DNA of 64,000 bases from Euphorbia lathyris. Its lineage: Eukaryota; Streptophyta; Magnoliopsida; Malpighiales; Euphorbiaceae. Below are positions 21,319 to 32,967 of this stretch, in pieces (positions within the stretch are counted from its first letter, which is position 1; each line of letters starts with the position of its first letter). The stretch lies in contig NC_088916.1 of NCBI RefSeq assembly GCF_963576675.1, positions 20,002,501-20,066,500 on the forward strand, in the 5' to 3' direction. A program made the position numbers and the translations under genes. The notes below the pieces were generated by a model. It was not told the DNA's origin. It saw only the letters and a program-made list of their open reading frames with translations, and did no database searches.

Positions 21319-21921
21319 GGGTAGTTAATTTATTAGATATATAATAAAACACACTGTTTAGTCCCTGTATTTTCAAAAACACACGGTAAAGTCCTTAACG
21401 TTTTTTTCGGTGAACTGTTTAGTCCCTAACGTTTTTCTCTGACGGGTAACGGGTAGTTTCGGTGAACTGTTTAGTCCCTAACGTTTTTCTTGGTGAACTG
21501 TTTAGTCCCTGCCGTTAGACTCTCATGAAGATTCTGTTAGTCAATTTGGATTTGCGTTCTTCTTTTCCTTTCCTTTAAACTCCAATGCATGTGCATCTGA
21601 AATCAACTTTGAGTGTTCTTTTTCTTGATATTTTCTTCTTAATCGTTTAAATTCGTAAGCATTGAGTCTATTTTTTTCTTGTTCTCCATACAAGTAGCTT
21701 CTTTTTCTAAATTGGATTTCCTCTTCTGAAGTTTGAAGGTAAATAGTAAAGGGTGATTTAGTCATTTCCGAAGTCATAAACGGTAAAAAATCTAACAAAC
21801 AGACAAAAGGACTAAACAGTTCACTGAGAAAAAAGTTAGGGACCTTACCATGTGTTTTTGAAAATACAGAGACTAAACAGTATGTTTTGTCAAAATATAG
21901 AGACTAATAAATTAATTACCC
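21319..21921. mobile_element. Mutator-like foldback MITE, 603 bp
   Basis: It starts gggtagttaatttatta and ends in its near complement taataaattaattaccc, with inverted repeats of about 80 bp or more. The 9-bp target duplication tagttttaa lies at 21310-21318 and 21922-21930. Its left arm also has three direct copies of ctgtttagtccctaacg-like words. The interior holds an 85-residue minus-strand open frame (21541-21798), Lys/Glu-rich, with no domain I recognise. No transposase. Confidence 0.9.
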
Positions 21922-22150
21922 TAGTTTTAATGGAAAATTATTCCTTAATTTGGAATGCAATGTTTCCAGCACGGAATGTGCAAGTTGTATAGTGAGTCAT
22001 AGCTAATTTGTGTATAATTTTCTAAATAATGATAGTAATTAAGAAATTTTGGTCATTTTTTTTAGTGGTTTTCTAAAGATAAACGTTTGTCTCCTTGATA
22101 AGGGATGGAGTTTTCAGTTTTGTAGATAAACTCTACCTATACGAGAATAA

Positions 22151-22378
22151 GAGCATCTCCAAGAGACTCTTAGTACACTCCCTAAAAAAAATATAAATAA
22201 TTGATTCTTAATGATTTAAGAGTAACTAAGATATATCATCTCCAATAATACTCTTTATATTCACTCCTTATTTATTATTTCATTATTAAGGTTATTATTT
22301 ATTGTTATATTTATCACTAGTGTGAGGAGAGAGACTACTCAATAATAAATTATTAATAAAAAAGAAGTTAAAAGACAC
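22151..22378. mobile_element. outer MITE, left half
   Basis: It starts gagcatctccaagagactc after the trinucleotide taa (22148-22150). Its other end, in inverted form (ggagatgctc then taa), is at 41417-41429. The two halves are separated by a second MITE and everything nested inside that. The 3-bp TAA duplication and the ends suggest a PIF/Harbinger (Tourist) type MITE. Joined, it would be about 380 bp. Confidence 0.8.
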
Positions 22379-22381
22379 TAA

Positions 22382-22581
22382 GAGCATCTCCAATAGAGGG
22401 TGCCCAAAAGAGTGTCAGCTGATGTGGCATTTAGTTTGGTAACTTTTACTATTGGAGTGATGGTGGGTGCCAAAAGGTTGCCAATTATTGGTAACCTTGC
22501 TTCAAGGTTGCCAAACATTTTTTAATATAAAAAAGTTTGATTTACTTGAACACTATTAGTTCACCTTTTTTATGACTTTCT
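22382..22581. mobile_element. inner MITE, left half
   Basis: It starts gagcatctccaatagaggg after taa (22379-22381). The matching right end (ctacgggagatgctc then taa) is at 41260-41277. It is split by the Copia element at 22582. Its ends resemble those of the outer MITE, so a related element inserted into an earlier one. Confidence 0.8.
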
Positions 22582-22777
22582 GTTGGAATTACAGCATACA
22601 GTTAAATTTTCATCACAATGGTTATTTTACTTTTTATCCTTTGTAAGTGGTTTTCCACATCAGCACACTTCACACGTGTGTTGTTTCTGTTTTGCCTATA
22701 TAAGAGGCTTTCTTTGTAAGTTTTAGCAGTGAGAAATATCAATCTATCAGAAATGTTTTCTAGCCCCAATTTGTTCA
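22582..22777 (+). repeat. 5' LTR of the split Copia element
   Basis: A 196-bp LTR with TG...CA ends and an internal tatataagagg promoter-like word. The copies at 40860-41055 and 46361-46556 have the same length. This copy is closer to the one at 46361 (about 6 mismatches) than to its own 3' LTR at 40860 (about 11). Confidence 0.93.
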
Positions 22778-22790
22778 TGGTATCAGAGCG
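22778..22790 (+). other. primer binding site of the split Copia element
   Basis: The sequence tggtatcagagcg begins directly after the LTR and matches the initiator-Met tRNA site. Confidence 0.88.
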
Positions 22791-22817
22791 AAGGATTTCG
22801 ATCTACGCAATTCATCT

Positions 22818-23535
22818 ATGGTGAAATCATATCGCCAGATTGTGAAGGAATACAGTGAAGACGATGGCGAAAGCAGCGACTCTGAAGATCAAAGTTCTCA
22901 GGAACAAACTCACTCAGATCTGAAGGAATACAGTGAAGACGAGGGTGAAAGTAGCGACTCTGAAGATCAAAGTTCTCAGGAACAAACTCACTCAGATTTC
23001 TTCGAAGAATCAACTGATTCAGAGATGGAGATAGATCGAAATGATACAATGAATCGAATCGGATCGCATCATGATAATCCAGGTTTGATTCTTGTAACTA
23101 CACCTCTTACTGGTAAAAACTACATTCCCTAGAGCCATGCTATGATTCGAGCTCTGCGTGCCAAATGCAAGATCGATTTCATCCTCAAAGCAGATCTGGA
23201 GCCGGAACAAGGTACACCAGCTCGTACATGTTGGGAAGAGATTGATAGTATGGTTTTCACTTGGATTGTGAATTGTATTTCAAAGGAATTCTTTGAAGGA
23301 TTTCATTATGTGATAACGGCTAGGGAATTGTGGATAGAACTCAAACAGAGATTCAGTGAAAATGATAGAGTGTTATGTTTTCACTTGAAGCAGGAATTAC
23401 ATTCAATTGTGCAGGGATCTATGTCAGTGACTGCGTATTTCACCAAACAAAAGAAAGTTTGGGATGAAATGATGACATTAAGGCCTTTGAATGATGTTTT
23501 GACTGAAGCCAGGACTGTTGTTTAGAAATTCGCTG
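22818..23535 (+). pseudogene. Copia gag, N-terminal part, with acidic duplication
   Basis: One frame from the ATG at 22818 encodes the start of Gag. Residues 9-60 are two tandem 26-residue acidic units (78 bp each, 22842-22919 and 22920-22997; motif SEDxGESSDSEDQSSQEQ). They precede the usual Copia Gag segment (GLILVTTPLTGKNY, then WIVNCISKEF and ELWIELKQRF). In-frame TAG codons at 23130-23132 and 23523-23525 break it; the first sits where the family has Trp. Gag continues at 37091 on the other side of the Athila insertion, apparently with a few codons lost at the join. Confidence 0.88.
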
Positions 23536-23804
23536 GTGAGGTGTTAAGCCCAAAATATACCTAAAATATCATCGTTAATTACATCAATATTGCTACGAAT
23601 TTATGCTATTTATAACTATTTAGAAAGCTTTTACTCTCGAATATGTTTCTTTCTCGTAAGGTACGTAAATATTTGGTAAAATCCAAATAGGAACGAAAAG
23701 AGCTCAAAAACAGAAGAAAAACCCTACAAAAGGAGTCGGAGACGACAGAAATTAATAACGCCAAATCGAGGACGCGAACGAAAGCAGAAGAACCAAAAAA
23801 CGTT

Positions 23805-23848
23805 CCGTGCCGCGACCGCGGCCCCCATATTCACGGTCGCGACACACG
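23805..23848. promoter_or_regulatory. CG-rich palindrome in the 5' LTR
   Basis: The arms gtgccgcgaccg and cggtcgcgacac are inverted repeats around ggcccccatattca. The same motif recurs in the 3' LTR (35883-35926), upstream of accessory ORF A (30772-30814) and upstream of accessory ORF B (32591-32634). A role in promoter activity or RNA structure is inferred only from that repeated placement. Confidence 0.6.
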
Positions 23849-24068
23849 TTCCTCAGCTTCTCCTTCCCTTCGTTTGAAGACCAATTGATGCTCCCCCATT
23901 CTCGGTAGAGAATTTAATATTCTTGGTACGAGCAGGAGTTTGTAGAGGCCTAGTTACATACTTTCGTTTTCGACGAAACGCGATCGTTCGGGTGGATAAA
24001 GACGTCCTTTCGCAACGGACACGATCCTTCACAATGGACACAACACTTCAATCAAGACTCTTCAACAT

Positions 24069-24080
24069 CTATAAATAAAG
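24069..24080 (+). promoter_or_regulatory. probable TATA box of the Athila LTR
   Basis: The sequence ctataaataaag in an otherwise mixed-composition part of the LTR is the best core promoter candidate. It is identical in the 3' LTR. Confidence 0.6.
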
Positions 24081-25026
24081 AGTTGATGGAGAGTTGAAGA
24101 TATGTAGAAAAAAGAGATTAGTATAGAATTTATGCAGAAATTCCGAGTCAAGTGATTCAGAAGTTAGATTTCGATTCTGTAAAAAGCAATATGTTGTACA
24201 CACATTGTTTATTCAATAATAACAAGTTTAGTAGCGTTTAGACATTGTTCCAGTTTAGTTTTCATTTTGGTAGTAGACCGACCCAGTCTCTATTATGAAG
24301 ATTCAACGAGAAGATTGAGTAGAGGATCCGCCCCTGAGCCTGACAAACTCTAACGAAACCCAAGGAAAGGATTGACAACCCGTTCACTTGCAAGTCGTCG
24401 AATGTTTCCATGCTCCATGTTCTCTGTAAACTTGTATCAATTTATATTTCATCTAATAAAGTTCGTTCTATTCGATAGGTTTTTATGCAGCACTTATGGT
24501 AACCAATCCACTAAAGTGACTGCTGGTGTTTTCATTAAAACGTATTTAATCCAAAATCTTTACAAGGAAACTTTATTGAACAGTTAGGCAAATTATTATC
24601 TCGAAAGAGTTTTAATTTGATTAAGGGCAACTATCCCGGAAGGGTTTTGTCATGTTCAAAGCCAATTAATTAGAGGTTCCATCATTTATTTCATCTTTAT
24701 AATTCGTATAAAGTTTAAAGTTGTTTTCTTTGCTTAATGCAAATAAATACATATGTTTACTTTTCTAAAAAGTACTAAACGTTCCTATCTTGCAAATTCA
24801 TTCTTAAATCAGAGTATTTTCTAACGTTTTCATAATCTAATCTAATTCTCATTCTAACAAATTCAAAACCAAAACCGATTAAACGATTTTTCCATATTAT
24901 AAACCTAAAAGTAACTTTAACCGATTATAAATTAGTTTTGTTCGAAAAACGTTCCCTGTGGGATCGATATCTTTTATTACTACAAGCGTATACCGTGCAC
25001 TTGCGGAAATCGCTCAACAAAGTTTT

Positions 25027-25044
25027 TGGCGCCGTTGCCGGGGA
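25027..25044 (+). other. primer binding site, tRNA-Asp type (Athila)
   Basis: The sequence tggcgccgttgccgggga begins seven bases after the LTR. It matches the site known for Athila elements, complementary to the 3' end of aspartate tRNA. Confidence 0.9.
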
Positions 25045-25211
25045 ACGCCAAAATTTTTGATAAAATTTTAAATTTTTTGTGTTTTATTACGAATCTAGGT
25101 TTATTCATACTTATTCAAACTTTTATATTTTATTTATTTTCAATTACTAACATATTTATTTTTCAAATTCTGTTTTGTAGGTAGTTTCGGTTCGTGCGAA
25201 ATTTCAAGTTC

Positions 25212-28200
25212 ATGCGCAGTTCTCGAAGTTCGGGCACGTCACCAGATCCTATTGACCCAGAAATTGAAAGAACTCTTAAAAAGAATAAGAAAGAAAAAAA
25301 AAGAAAAACAAAACCCCAATAAAAACTAGAATTACCGAGCCAGAAGTTATGGCCACACTTAGGAGTGGCCGGTGTAACAAACAGTATAGTTAGACCCCAA
25401 ATTAATGCAAACCAATTTGAAATTAAGCCTGCGTTGCTTAATATGTTGCAAAATAACGTACCATTTTACGGGTTACCTAACGAAAATCCTAATACCCATT
25501 TGACAAATTTCTTAGAAATTTGTGACACTTTTAAAATTACTGATGTAACTACAGAAGCAATCAAACTGCGCCTTTTTCCTTTTACTTTGAAGGATCGAGC
25601 CAAAGAATGGTTAACTTCTATGCCAGCCGCATCATTTGCCACTTGGAAACAATTAGCCCAAGCGTTTTTATCAAAAAAATTTCCTTTAGCAAAAACCGCA
25701 AGAGTCATTAAAGAGTTAACATCTTTTTCTCAAAATGATAATGAAACTCTTTATGAGGCTTGGGAACGTTTTAAAGAACTTCAACGTTTATGCCCACACC
25801 ACCAATTGCCCGCCGAACTTTTAATGCAAACATTTTATAATGGACTAAATCCTACAACTAGAGGTTCATTGGACGCTATGTCTGGAGGGTTATTCATGAA
25901 GAAAACATCTGCCCAAGCAAGAGAACTTTTGGAGGAAATGGCAATCAACAGCAGTATGTGGCCCGCAGAACGTGGACACGTACCATTAGCGAAACCATTA
26001 TCCTCAACAACATCATCAGTTAAAGGTATAGTGAATCTTGATCCAGTAGCGATGTTGCAAGCTCAATTTTCTGCCTTATCGCACAAAATTGATAGGTTTA
26101 TGGCACCGTGTGATCCTAATGGTAAGCCAATCCAAACAGATGTGGATTACGAAGGTATGAGTGAAATTGAACAGGTAAATTTTGTCCAAGGGCAAAACCA
26201 AAATAATAACCCTTATTCCAATACATATAATCCTGGGTGGAGAAATCATCCTAACTTTAACTGGAGAGATAATAATAATACTAATGCTAATCAAAATCGT
26301 ACTACTAATTATCAAAATCAATCAAGAGATACGATTAGCACTTTATCTTCTAAAATCGACAAATTTATTGATGCTATGAGCGGAAAAATAAGTAATCACG
26401 ACGATGGTTTTAAACGGATCGAGAATAAATTCGATCAGCTTATTAAAAACCAATCATCTAGCATCCATAATTTGGAGATTCAAATTGGACAACTCGCTAA
26501 ATCAATTCCATCCCGCAAAGAGGGAAGTCTTCCAAGCCATACGGAAGAAAATCCGAAAGAGCATGTTAAGGCTATCACTCTTCGTTCAGGGAAAAATTAC
26601 TTAGACCCGGAAATGCCCGGAAATTCGACCTTACTTGGAACTAATTTACCGACGCCCAAAGAAGATACATTAAAACAAAAAGATGCACCAATTGACTCTA
26701 GTACAAAAACTTTTGTACCCAAAGCACCTTTTCCACACAAAGTCCGCAATAAGGACTATGACAAACAACTTTTAACATTTTTAGACAAACTTAAGAATTT
26801 GCATATTAATTTAACATTTATGGATGCGATTACGCAAATTCCCAATTATGGTAAATTCCTCAAAGATTTAATTTCAAAGAAAATCAGTTGGGAAGGAATT
26901 TCATCCATTTCACTAACTGAAGATTGCAGTTCGATTGTGTCAAGAAATTTTCCCACTAAACTCAAGGATCCCGGATGTTTTACCATTCTGTGTAAATTGG
27001 GAGATATTGATTTTCCCAGTTGTCTCTGTGATTTAGGAGCAAGCATTAACTTGATGCCATTATCCATTTTTAATAAGTTAGGCTTAGAAGAAGACATCAA
27101 ACGTACCAATATGGTTTTGCAATTAGCGGATCAAACCACTAAAAGACCATACGGTATAATTGAGGATGTTTTAGTTAAAGTTGACAAATTTATTTTTCCT
27201 ACCGATTTCGTTATTTTAGATTTTGCTTATGACATAAATTGTCCGCTAATCTTTGGTAGACCGTTCATGAACACGGGACGTGCTCTAGTTGATGTGTCGG
27301 AAGGGAAAGTAGTTTTAAGAATAGGAGATGATAAGATTGAGTTTGATATGAATCAAGCGATGAAATATCCTATGGAGGATTTCGCTTGTATGAAACTTGA
27401 TTTAATTGAAGAATGTGTAAATGACATTGTTCAAAAAGAAGAAATAATAGAACCTATAATGAGTGAGGAACTAGAAGATAAGGACCCAGAACCTTTGATT
27501 CGAGAAGATGGACCAGTTCCGCCTTCAATTATAGTTCCACCTAAATTAGAACTTAAAGAATTACCAAGTCATTTGAGGTACGCTTTCTTAGGTGAAGGCG
27601 ATTCTCTACCTATAATTATCTCTAACAAATTAACACAAGTCCAAGAAGAGAAATTGAAAGAAGTTGTTAGAAATATTGTAGGAAGTATGGGTTGGAAAAT
27701 TTCAGACTTAAAATGTATTAATCCTAGCATTGTAATGCACAGAATCCACTTAGAAGAAGATAAGCCACCTAAAGCGGATAGGCAAAGACGCCTAAATCCG
27801 AATATGAAAGAAGTAGTCAAAAATGAGATTACTAAACTTCTGGACAATGGAATCATTTACCCTATCTCGGATAGTGAATGGGTTAGTCCAATCCATTGTG
27901 TACCTAAAAAGGGAGGCATAACAGTTGTAAGGAATGAAGAAGGTGAATTAATACCTACGCGAACCACCACTGGTTGGAGGGTTTGTATAGATTATAGAAA
28001 TCTAAATAAAGCAACTAGGAAAGATCATTTTCCTCTACCTTTCATTGATCAAATGATCGAAAGGATAGCTGGTCATGCTTTCTACTGTTTTCTAGATGGT
28101 TACTCCGGATTCTTTCAAATATACATTTACCCGGATGACCAAAATAAAACAACCTTCACATGTCCTTACGGAACATTTGCATATAGAAGAATGCCCTTTG

Positions 28201-30446
28201 GTTTATGTAATGCACCTGCAACATTTCAACGTTGTATGACTACGATTTTTAATGATTTCATTGAAGATATCATGGAAGTTTTTATGGACGATTTTTCAGT
28301 TTATGGAGATTCTTTTGATTCGTGCCTAGAAAACTTGGATAAAGTTTTGTCTAGGTGTGAAGAAACAAATTTGGTATTAAACTGGAAAAAATGTCATTTC
28401 ATGGTTGACGAATGAATTGTTTTAGGTCACAAAATATATGAAAAAGGATTAGAAGTGGATAGAGCAAAAACTTCAGTAATAGAAAAATTACCCCCTCCAA
28501 CTACTGTTAAGGGAGTAAGATCATTTTTAGGACATGCCGGTTTTTACATAAGATTTATTAAGAATTTTTCTGTAATTTCCAAACCACTCACTAATCTACT
28601 CATGAAAGATTCCACCTTTGATTTTAATGAAGATTGCGTTAAAGCTTTCGAAACATTAAAAACAGCTTTAGTCAGTGCACCTATTATTGCTAAACCCGAT
28701 TGGGATTTACCATTTGAAATTATGTGTGATGCAAATGATTTAGCTGTCGGATGTGTTTTAGGACAAAGGAAGGATAAGAAACTTCATGTCATTTATTATG
28801 CAAGTCACACACTTTTCGGTGCACAATTAAACTACACCACAACTGAGAAAGAAATGTTAGCTGTAGTTTTTGCGTGTGATAAGTTCAGGTCATACTTGTT
28901 AGGTTCGAAAGTTATTATTTACACTGATCATGCAGCATTAAGATATTTATTTGCTAAAAAGGATGAAAAACCACGTCTAATTAGATGGGTTTTATTGTTA
29001 CAAGAATTTGATATAGAAATAAAAGACAAAAAGGGAGTAGAAAACCTTGTCGCCGATCATCTATTGAGACTTGAAGATGAGAACGGTCCCATAGGTGAAA
29101 CTAACGGTATACGAGATGATTTCCCTGATGAACATCTCTTTCAAATGAAAAGCGTCATGTCACCATGGTATGCAGATATTGCTAATTATCTTGCAGCCAA
29201 TATTGTTCCGGAAGGATTAAATTTCCAACAAAAGAAGAAATTTTTCTTCGACATTAAACAGTATTTTTGGGAAGATCCTTTTTTGTTCAAGACTTGTGGT
29301 GACGGGATAATTAGGAGATGCATTGGTGAAAATGAATATGAATCCATAATGTCGGAATGCCATTCTAGCTCTTATGGAGGACATAATGGAGCTAACAAGA
29401 CATCAACTAGAATATTTGAATGTGGTTTCTTTTAGCCTACGATGTTTAAAGACGTTCGTTCATTTATTACTCATTGTGATAAGTGCCAAAGAACAGGAAA
29501 TCTAGGAAGGAAAGATGAGATGCCCCTCACAACTATATTAGAAGTTGAAGTCTTCGATATGTGGGGAATAGATTTCATGGGACCTTTTCCCCCTTCTTTT
29601 GGTAAAACTTACATATTATTTGCCGTTGATTATGTTTCAAAGTGGGTTGAAGCAATTGCAACCCCGACGAGCGATTCTAAAGTTGTCGTTAATTTTTTTG
29701 ACGATATATTTTGTAGATTTGGTTGTCCAAGAGTCATCGTTAGTGATGGTGGTACTCATTTTATAAACCGAAGTTTTGAAACGCTTATGAAAAAATATGG
29801 AGTACGCCACCGCGTATCAACGCCATACCATCCTCAGTCAAATGGTCAGGCGGAGATATCAAATAGAGAACTCAAATGGATTTTAGAGAAAACAGTTTCA
29901 TCCTCAAGAAAAGATTGGTCTTGTAAACTAAATAATGCGTTATGGGCATACAGTACTGCATTTAAAACACCAATAGGAATGACTCCATACCGTTTAGTGT
30001 ATGGGAAGGCATGTCATTTGCCAGTCGAATTAGAACATAAATCCTATTGGGCTATTAGGGAACTTAACTTTGATTTACGACAAGCAGGTAAGAAACGTTT
30101 GCTCGACTTAAATGAGTTAGATGAGTTACGTCATCTATCTTACGAAAATGCAAAGATCTATAAAGAAAAAGTGAAAAAATGGCACGATGCCAGAATTAAA
30201 GTCAAACACTTTAATGTTGGGGATAAAGTGCTGTTATTTAATTCATGACTTCGTTTATTTCCAGGAAAACTTAAGTCCAGATGGATAGGACCATATTTAG
30301 TCGTCAAAACATTCGATTATGGTTCTTTAGAACTGGAAGGTCCTAACGGAATTCGTTTCAAAGTTAATGGTAATCGATGTAAAATCTATTACGAAAATAT
30401 TTCACAAATAGAAATTCCGTTCGTAATAAGATTTTCTGACGTATAA
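25212..30446 (+). pseudogene. Athila gag-pol polyprotein, interrupted
   Basis: The probable start is the ATG at 25212. Near 25290-25365 the frame changes twice around an A-rich run, so the N-terminus is disrupted. From about 25365 one frame runs to 30446 with in-frame stops at 28413-28415, 29433-29435 and 30246-30248. Order: Gag (FPFTLKDRAKEWL, later NTYNPGWRNHPNFNW), protease (CDLGASINLMP, near 27025), RT (WRVCIDYRNLNKA, FMDDFSVYGDSF near 28285), RNase H ([15 protein letters not shown]), H2C2 finger, and integrase with its D-D-E core ([26 protein letters not shown]). Two of the three stops (29433, 30246) fit C-to-T or G-to-A changes at Trp and Arg codons. Not autonomous as it stands. Confidence 0.93.
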
Positions 30447-31086
30447 ATCACTCAGTTTTTCGATCACAGTTTATTTTGTTTTATTTCTTTTTATATTTTT
30501 GTTCATTTTTGTTCATTTTCAAATGCCGATTTTTGTGATTAGATAACTTTATGTTATGATTTATATGCATAAAATATGTTTATTTCATAATTTTAGAATT
30601 AATTTTAGGAAATTAGAATGAAATTGAAGTTTCAGGCAATTCTCTGCCGAGAATTCTATTTTTCAGATTTGTCCAAATAGGTTAGATTTTCTCTGAACTT
30701 ACCGAGAATAATAAATTCTCTACCGTGAATCAGGACATGGCTTACAACGCCTGATTTCCGCAAGGAAATCAGCGTGTCGCGACCGCGAATTCAGAATTCT
30801 CGGTCGCGACACGCGTAATTCCTGCACATTTAAGTCTGAAACATCCTAACCCTTTCGAAGAACCTTTTGACAAACGAAACCTTAAGTTTCTTCGTTCCCG
30901 AGAGGTGTAATTTTATACCTTTTCATGATTAAAACAACACCTCTTTTCATCTAAAACTCTTATAAATTAGTCCTAAAGGATTCAAGTTCTGTTACAATTC
31001 TTTTCATCTTTATCAGACCTCTGATTTCCTCAAAAGACCATTTTTTTATTTAGTAACAGAAACTTTGTTTCCTTCAAACCACCACC
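30447..31086 (+). promoter_or_regulatory. upstream region of accessory ORF A, with LTR-like module
   Basis: Between pol and ORF A there is a block at 30700-30723 whose reverse complement matches an LTR segment (23904-23927) at 23 of 24 bases. Next come a hairpin ctgatttcc/ggaaatcag (30751-30772), the 43-bp near-perfect palindrome (30772-30814), and a TATA-like cttataaattag (30959-30970) about 120 bp before the ATG at 31087. In the LTR the palindrome comes first and the block second, so the module here is inverted. A promoter function is inferred. Confidence 0.5.
30772..30814. promoter_or_regulatory. 43-bp near-perfect palindrome
   Basis: The left arm gcgtgtcgcgaccgcgaattc and the reverse complement of the right arm agree at 20 of 21 positions around a single central base. 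This is the best preserved of the four copies of the motif in the element. It could fold into a long hairpin in RNA or be a methylation-dense site, since it contains many CpG. Confidence 0.75.
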
Positions 31087-32034
31087 ATGCCTACCAAATA
31101 CAAACCTTCAAGGCACAATGCTGCCTCAAGCAACAAACGCCCAGACTTATCCAAACGATATGGGGCGCCTTTTCCTATCTTCAATCACGATGAAGGTAGG
31201 CGTTATTGGAATCTCCGTTACAAATTCTTCACCGGAATGTTGTATATGGATGAATTTCTTAACAGCCAACTAGGCATTACTGATGACATGAGCCGCTATA
31301 TGGAACGCCTACGGTAGACAAAATTCACCCAAATGCGATTTCCAATAATAGGCGACTGGATACTCGAATTCTTCTGTACCGTGCGTTTCACTAACAAACG
31401 ACGAGTACGTCTCAGTTTTCGTCGAGAAGGCGAAATCTTCACTTTCGGTTATCCCGAGTTGCATGCTTGGTTTGGTTTTCCCCCGAGGGATACAATCAAA
31501 CGTCATCCTGGAAGAGACATGACATCCACAGATGTTTGGAGAATGCTCACCGGTTTCTGGCGATTCAATTCAAAACTCGCCTATAATCACTCCTTTCGCT
31601 CCAACTCCATGTTGTATTTGCACAAATTCCTGTGTCACAGTTTATTCGGTCGCACATTCAGTAGTGTGGTCCGTGACACAGATCTTTATGTTCTTGGAGA
31701 TATATTCCAGGGAAATGCAGTAGATTCTTCAAAAATTCTGATGGAGGGTCTTGTCGCCGCTTCTCGATCCAAAGATAAGAAGATTGGGTTCGGCAATATA
31801 ATCTGTTGAATAATTCTTGGTACAAAGGGTACCATTGATGTTCCCTAGAGTGATGATGAATTCTTCCCGACAATTGACTATGAATTTCTCGAGCACGAAG
31901 GACTTGTGAAACGTGTCTTTCGAGCAGGGCCTCACTTTCTGTCTGCACCGGAACGTGAAACTTTCGTGCAGTTTCAAATTGATCGTATTAAGGCTAGAAA
32001 TATCCCGCTTGATAGGGATGAGTATATAGAATAG
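31087..32034 (+). pseudogene. Athila accessory ORF A, decayed
   Basis: A single frame of 316 codons from the ATG at 31087, with in-frame stops at 31315-31317, 31807-31809 and 31846-31848. The middle part (QMRFPIIGDWILEFF, then HKFLCHSLFGR and DLYVLGDIFQG) aligns with accessory ORF B (NMRFPRINEYVVEFL, HKFLSFSLFGR, DLYVLDSLFKG). The two are therefore paralogues inside one element. The N-terminus is basic. The family sits between integrase and the 3' LTR of Athila elements, in the place sometimes called env-like. I see no signal peptide or membrane segment in this one. Function unknown. Confidence 0.8.
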
Positions 32035-32590
32035 TTTAGGTTTAGAGGTTTTCTTTTTGTACATATTTTGTGTGTTTTTATTATTTAGTTTCATTCTTTG
32101 TTTTTATAGTTTGTTTTATTCAATAAAGTTCTATTTCATTTTAGTTCATTTACTATTTTTTACAAAGGATAGATATATGTTTGATTCCATTTCTTATATA
32201 ATCATGGTTAGCTCTATATAAAATCTATAATATTGAACAATCATGGTTTTCTTAATTAACACATATATTCACACTTTATCCAATTTTCACAAACTTCGGT
32301 CATTGAGTTTAAAACATTAATTCATTCAATTGATTAAATTCATATTATTAATGCATATTTATATGAACTTATTATGCTTTTAATATGATTCTTTTCACTT
32401 ATATGAATAAATGAACATTTATTTTAGTTTTTAAGTGCAGGGACACTTTATATTAAGTTCAGGAACCAATACATCAACAAAATTGCACAAACCAAGTCAA
32501 TAGGCATCCAAATAGGCCATTTTGACCAATTCTCTATCGGTATGAGCAGCAAAAACGGATGGATTTCAGGGGCAAAATTCCCTGAAAATC

Positions 32591-32634
32591 GCGTGCCGCG
32601 GCCGCGGCTTTGCTATTCGCGGTCGCGACACGTG
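32591..32634. promoter_or_regulatory. CG-rich palindrome upstream of accessory ORF B
   Basis: The arms gcgtgccgcggccgcgg and cgcggtcgcgacacgtg are inverted repeats with about four mismatches, all of transition type. The sequence is followed by ctatataaacc (32719-32729) and, 377 bp from the palindrome start, by the ATG of ORF B. A short block at 32524-32546 (attctctatcggtatgagcag) resembles an LTR block at 23919-23936. Confidence 0.55.
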
Positions 32635-32967
32635 TAATATGTGCCATTTTTATTCCGATTTTGCCACTATTTTTGCCTATTCCTATTCCTATTCTACCTA
32701 TACATTCACCTAATCACCCTATATAAACCTACCTCTTACACAAACCTCACATCACCTCTATTTTCACCCAATCCCTTACTCCAAACTCTTCCCCAAACAC
32801 CTACTTTTACTCTTCCCAATTTATTCACTCCAATTTCTATCCTCTTTTTTATTCAATCACTTCCAATTCAAACCCCCCAAACTCATCTTCAAGCTTTACT
32901 CTTTCTCTCAATTACTTTTTCTTCTTCTTCTTCTTCTCAAACCCTAAACACACTAAATACCATCACC

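Larger units (their letters stand above)
23542..25019 (+). repeat. 5' LTR of the Athila element
   Basis: A 1478-bp LTR, starting tgttaagccc and ending gctcaaca. A CG-rich palindrome (23805-23848) lies 264 bp upstream of a good TATA box, ctataaataaag at 24069-24080. An open frame at 24372-24587, repeated in the 3' LTR at 36450-36665, is unlikely to be a gene. Confidence 0.95.

Noticed and set aside
21541..21798. 85-residue minus-strand ORF in a foldback MITE as a captured gene
   Set aside because: No splice sites, no domain recognised and only weak coding character; kept as a note only.
24372..24587. 71-residue ORF, repeated at 36450-36665
   Set aside because: It is inside the Athila LTRs downstream of the TATA word; it has no family resemblance and the two copies differ at the end.
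32641..32967. N-terminal extension of accessory ORF B that could be a signal peptide
   Set aside because: The hydrophobic residues come from a C/T-rich leader that contains the probable TATA box (32719). The ATG at 32968 has better context. I therefore do not claim an envelope protein.
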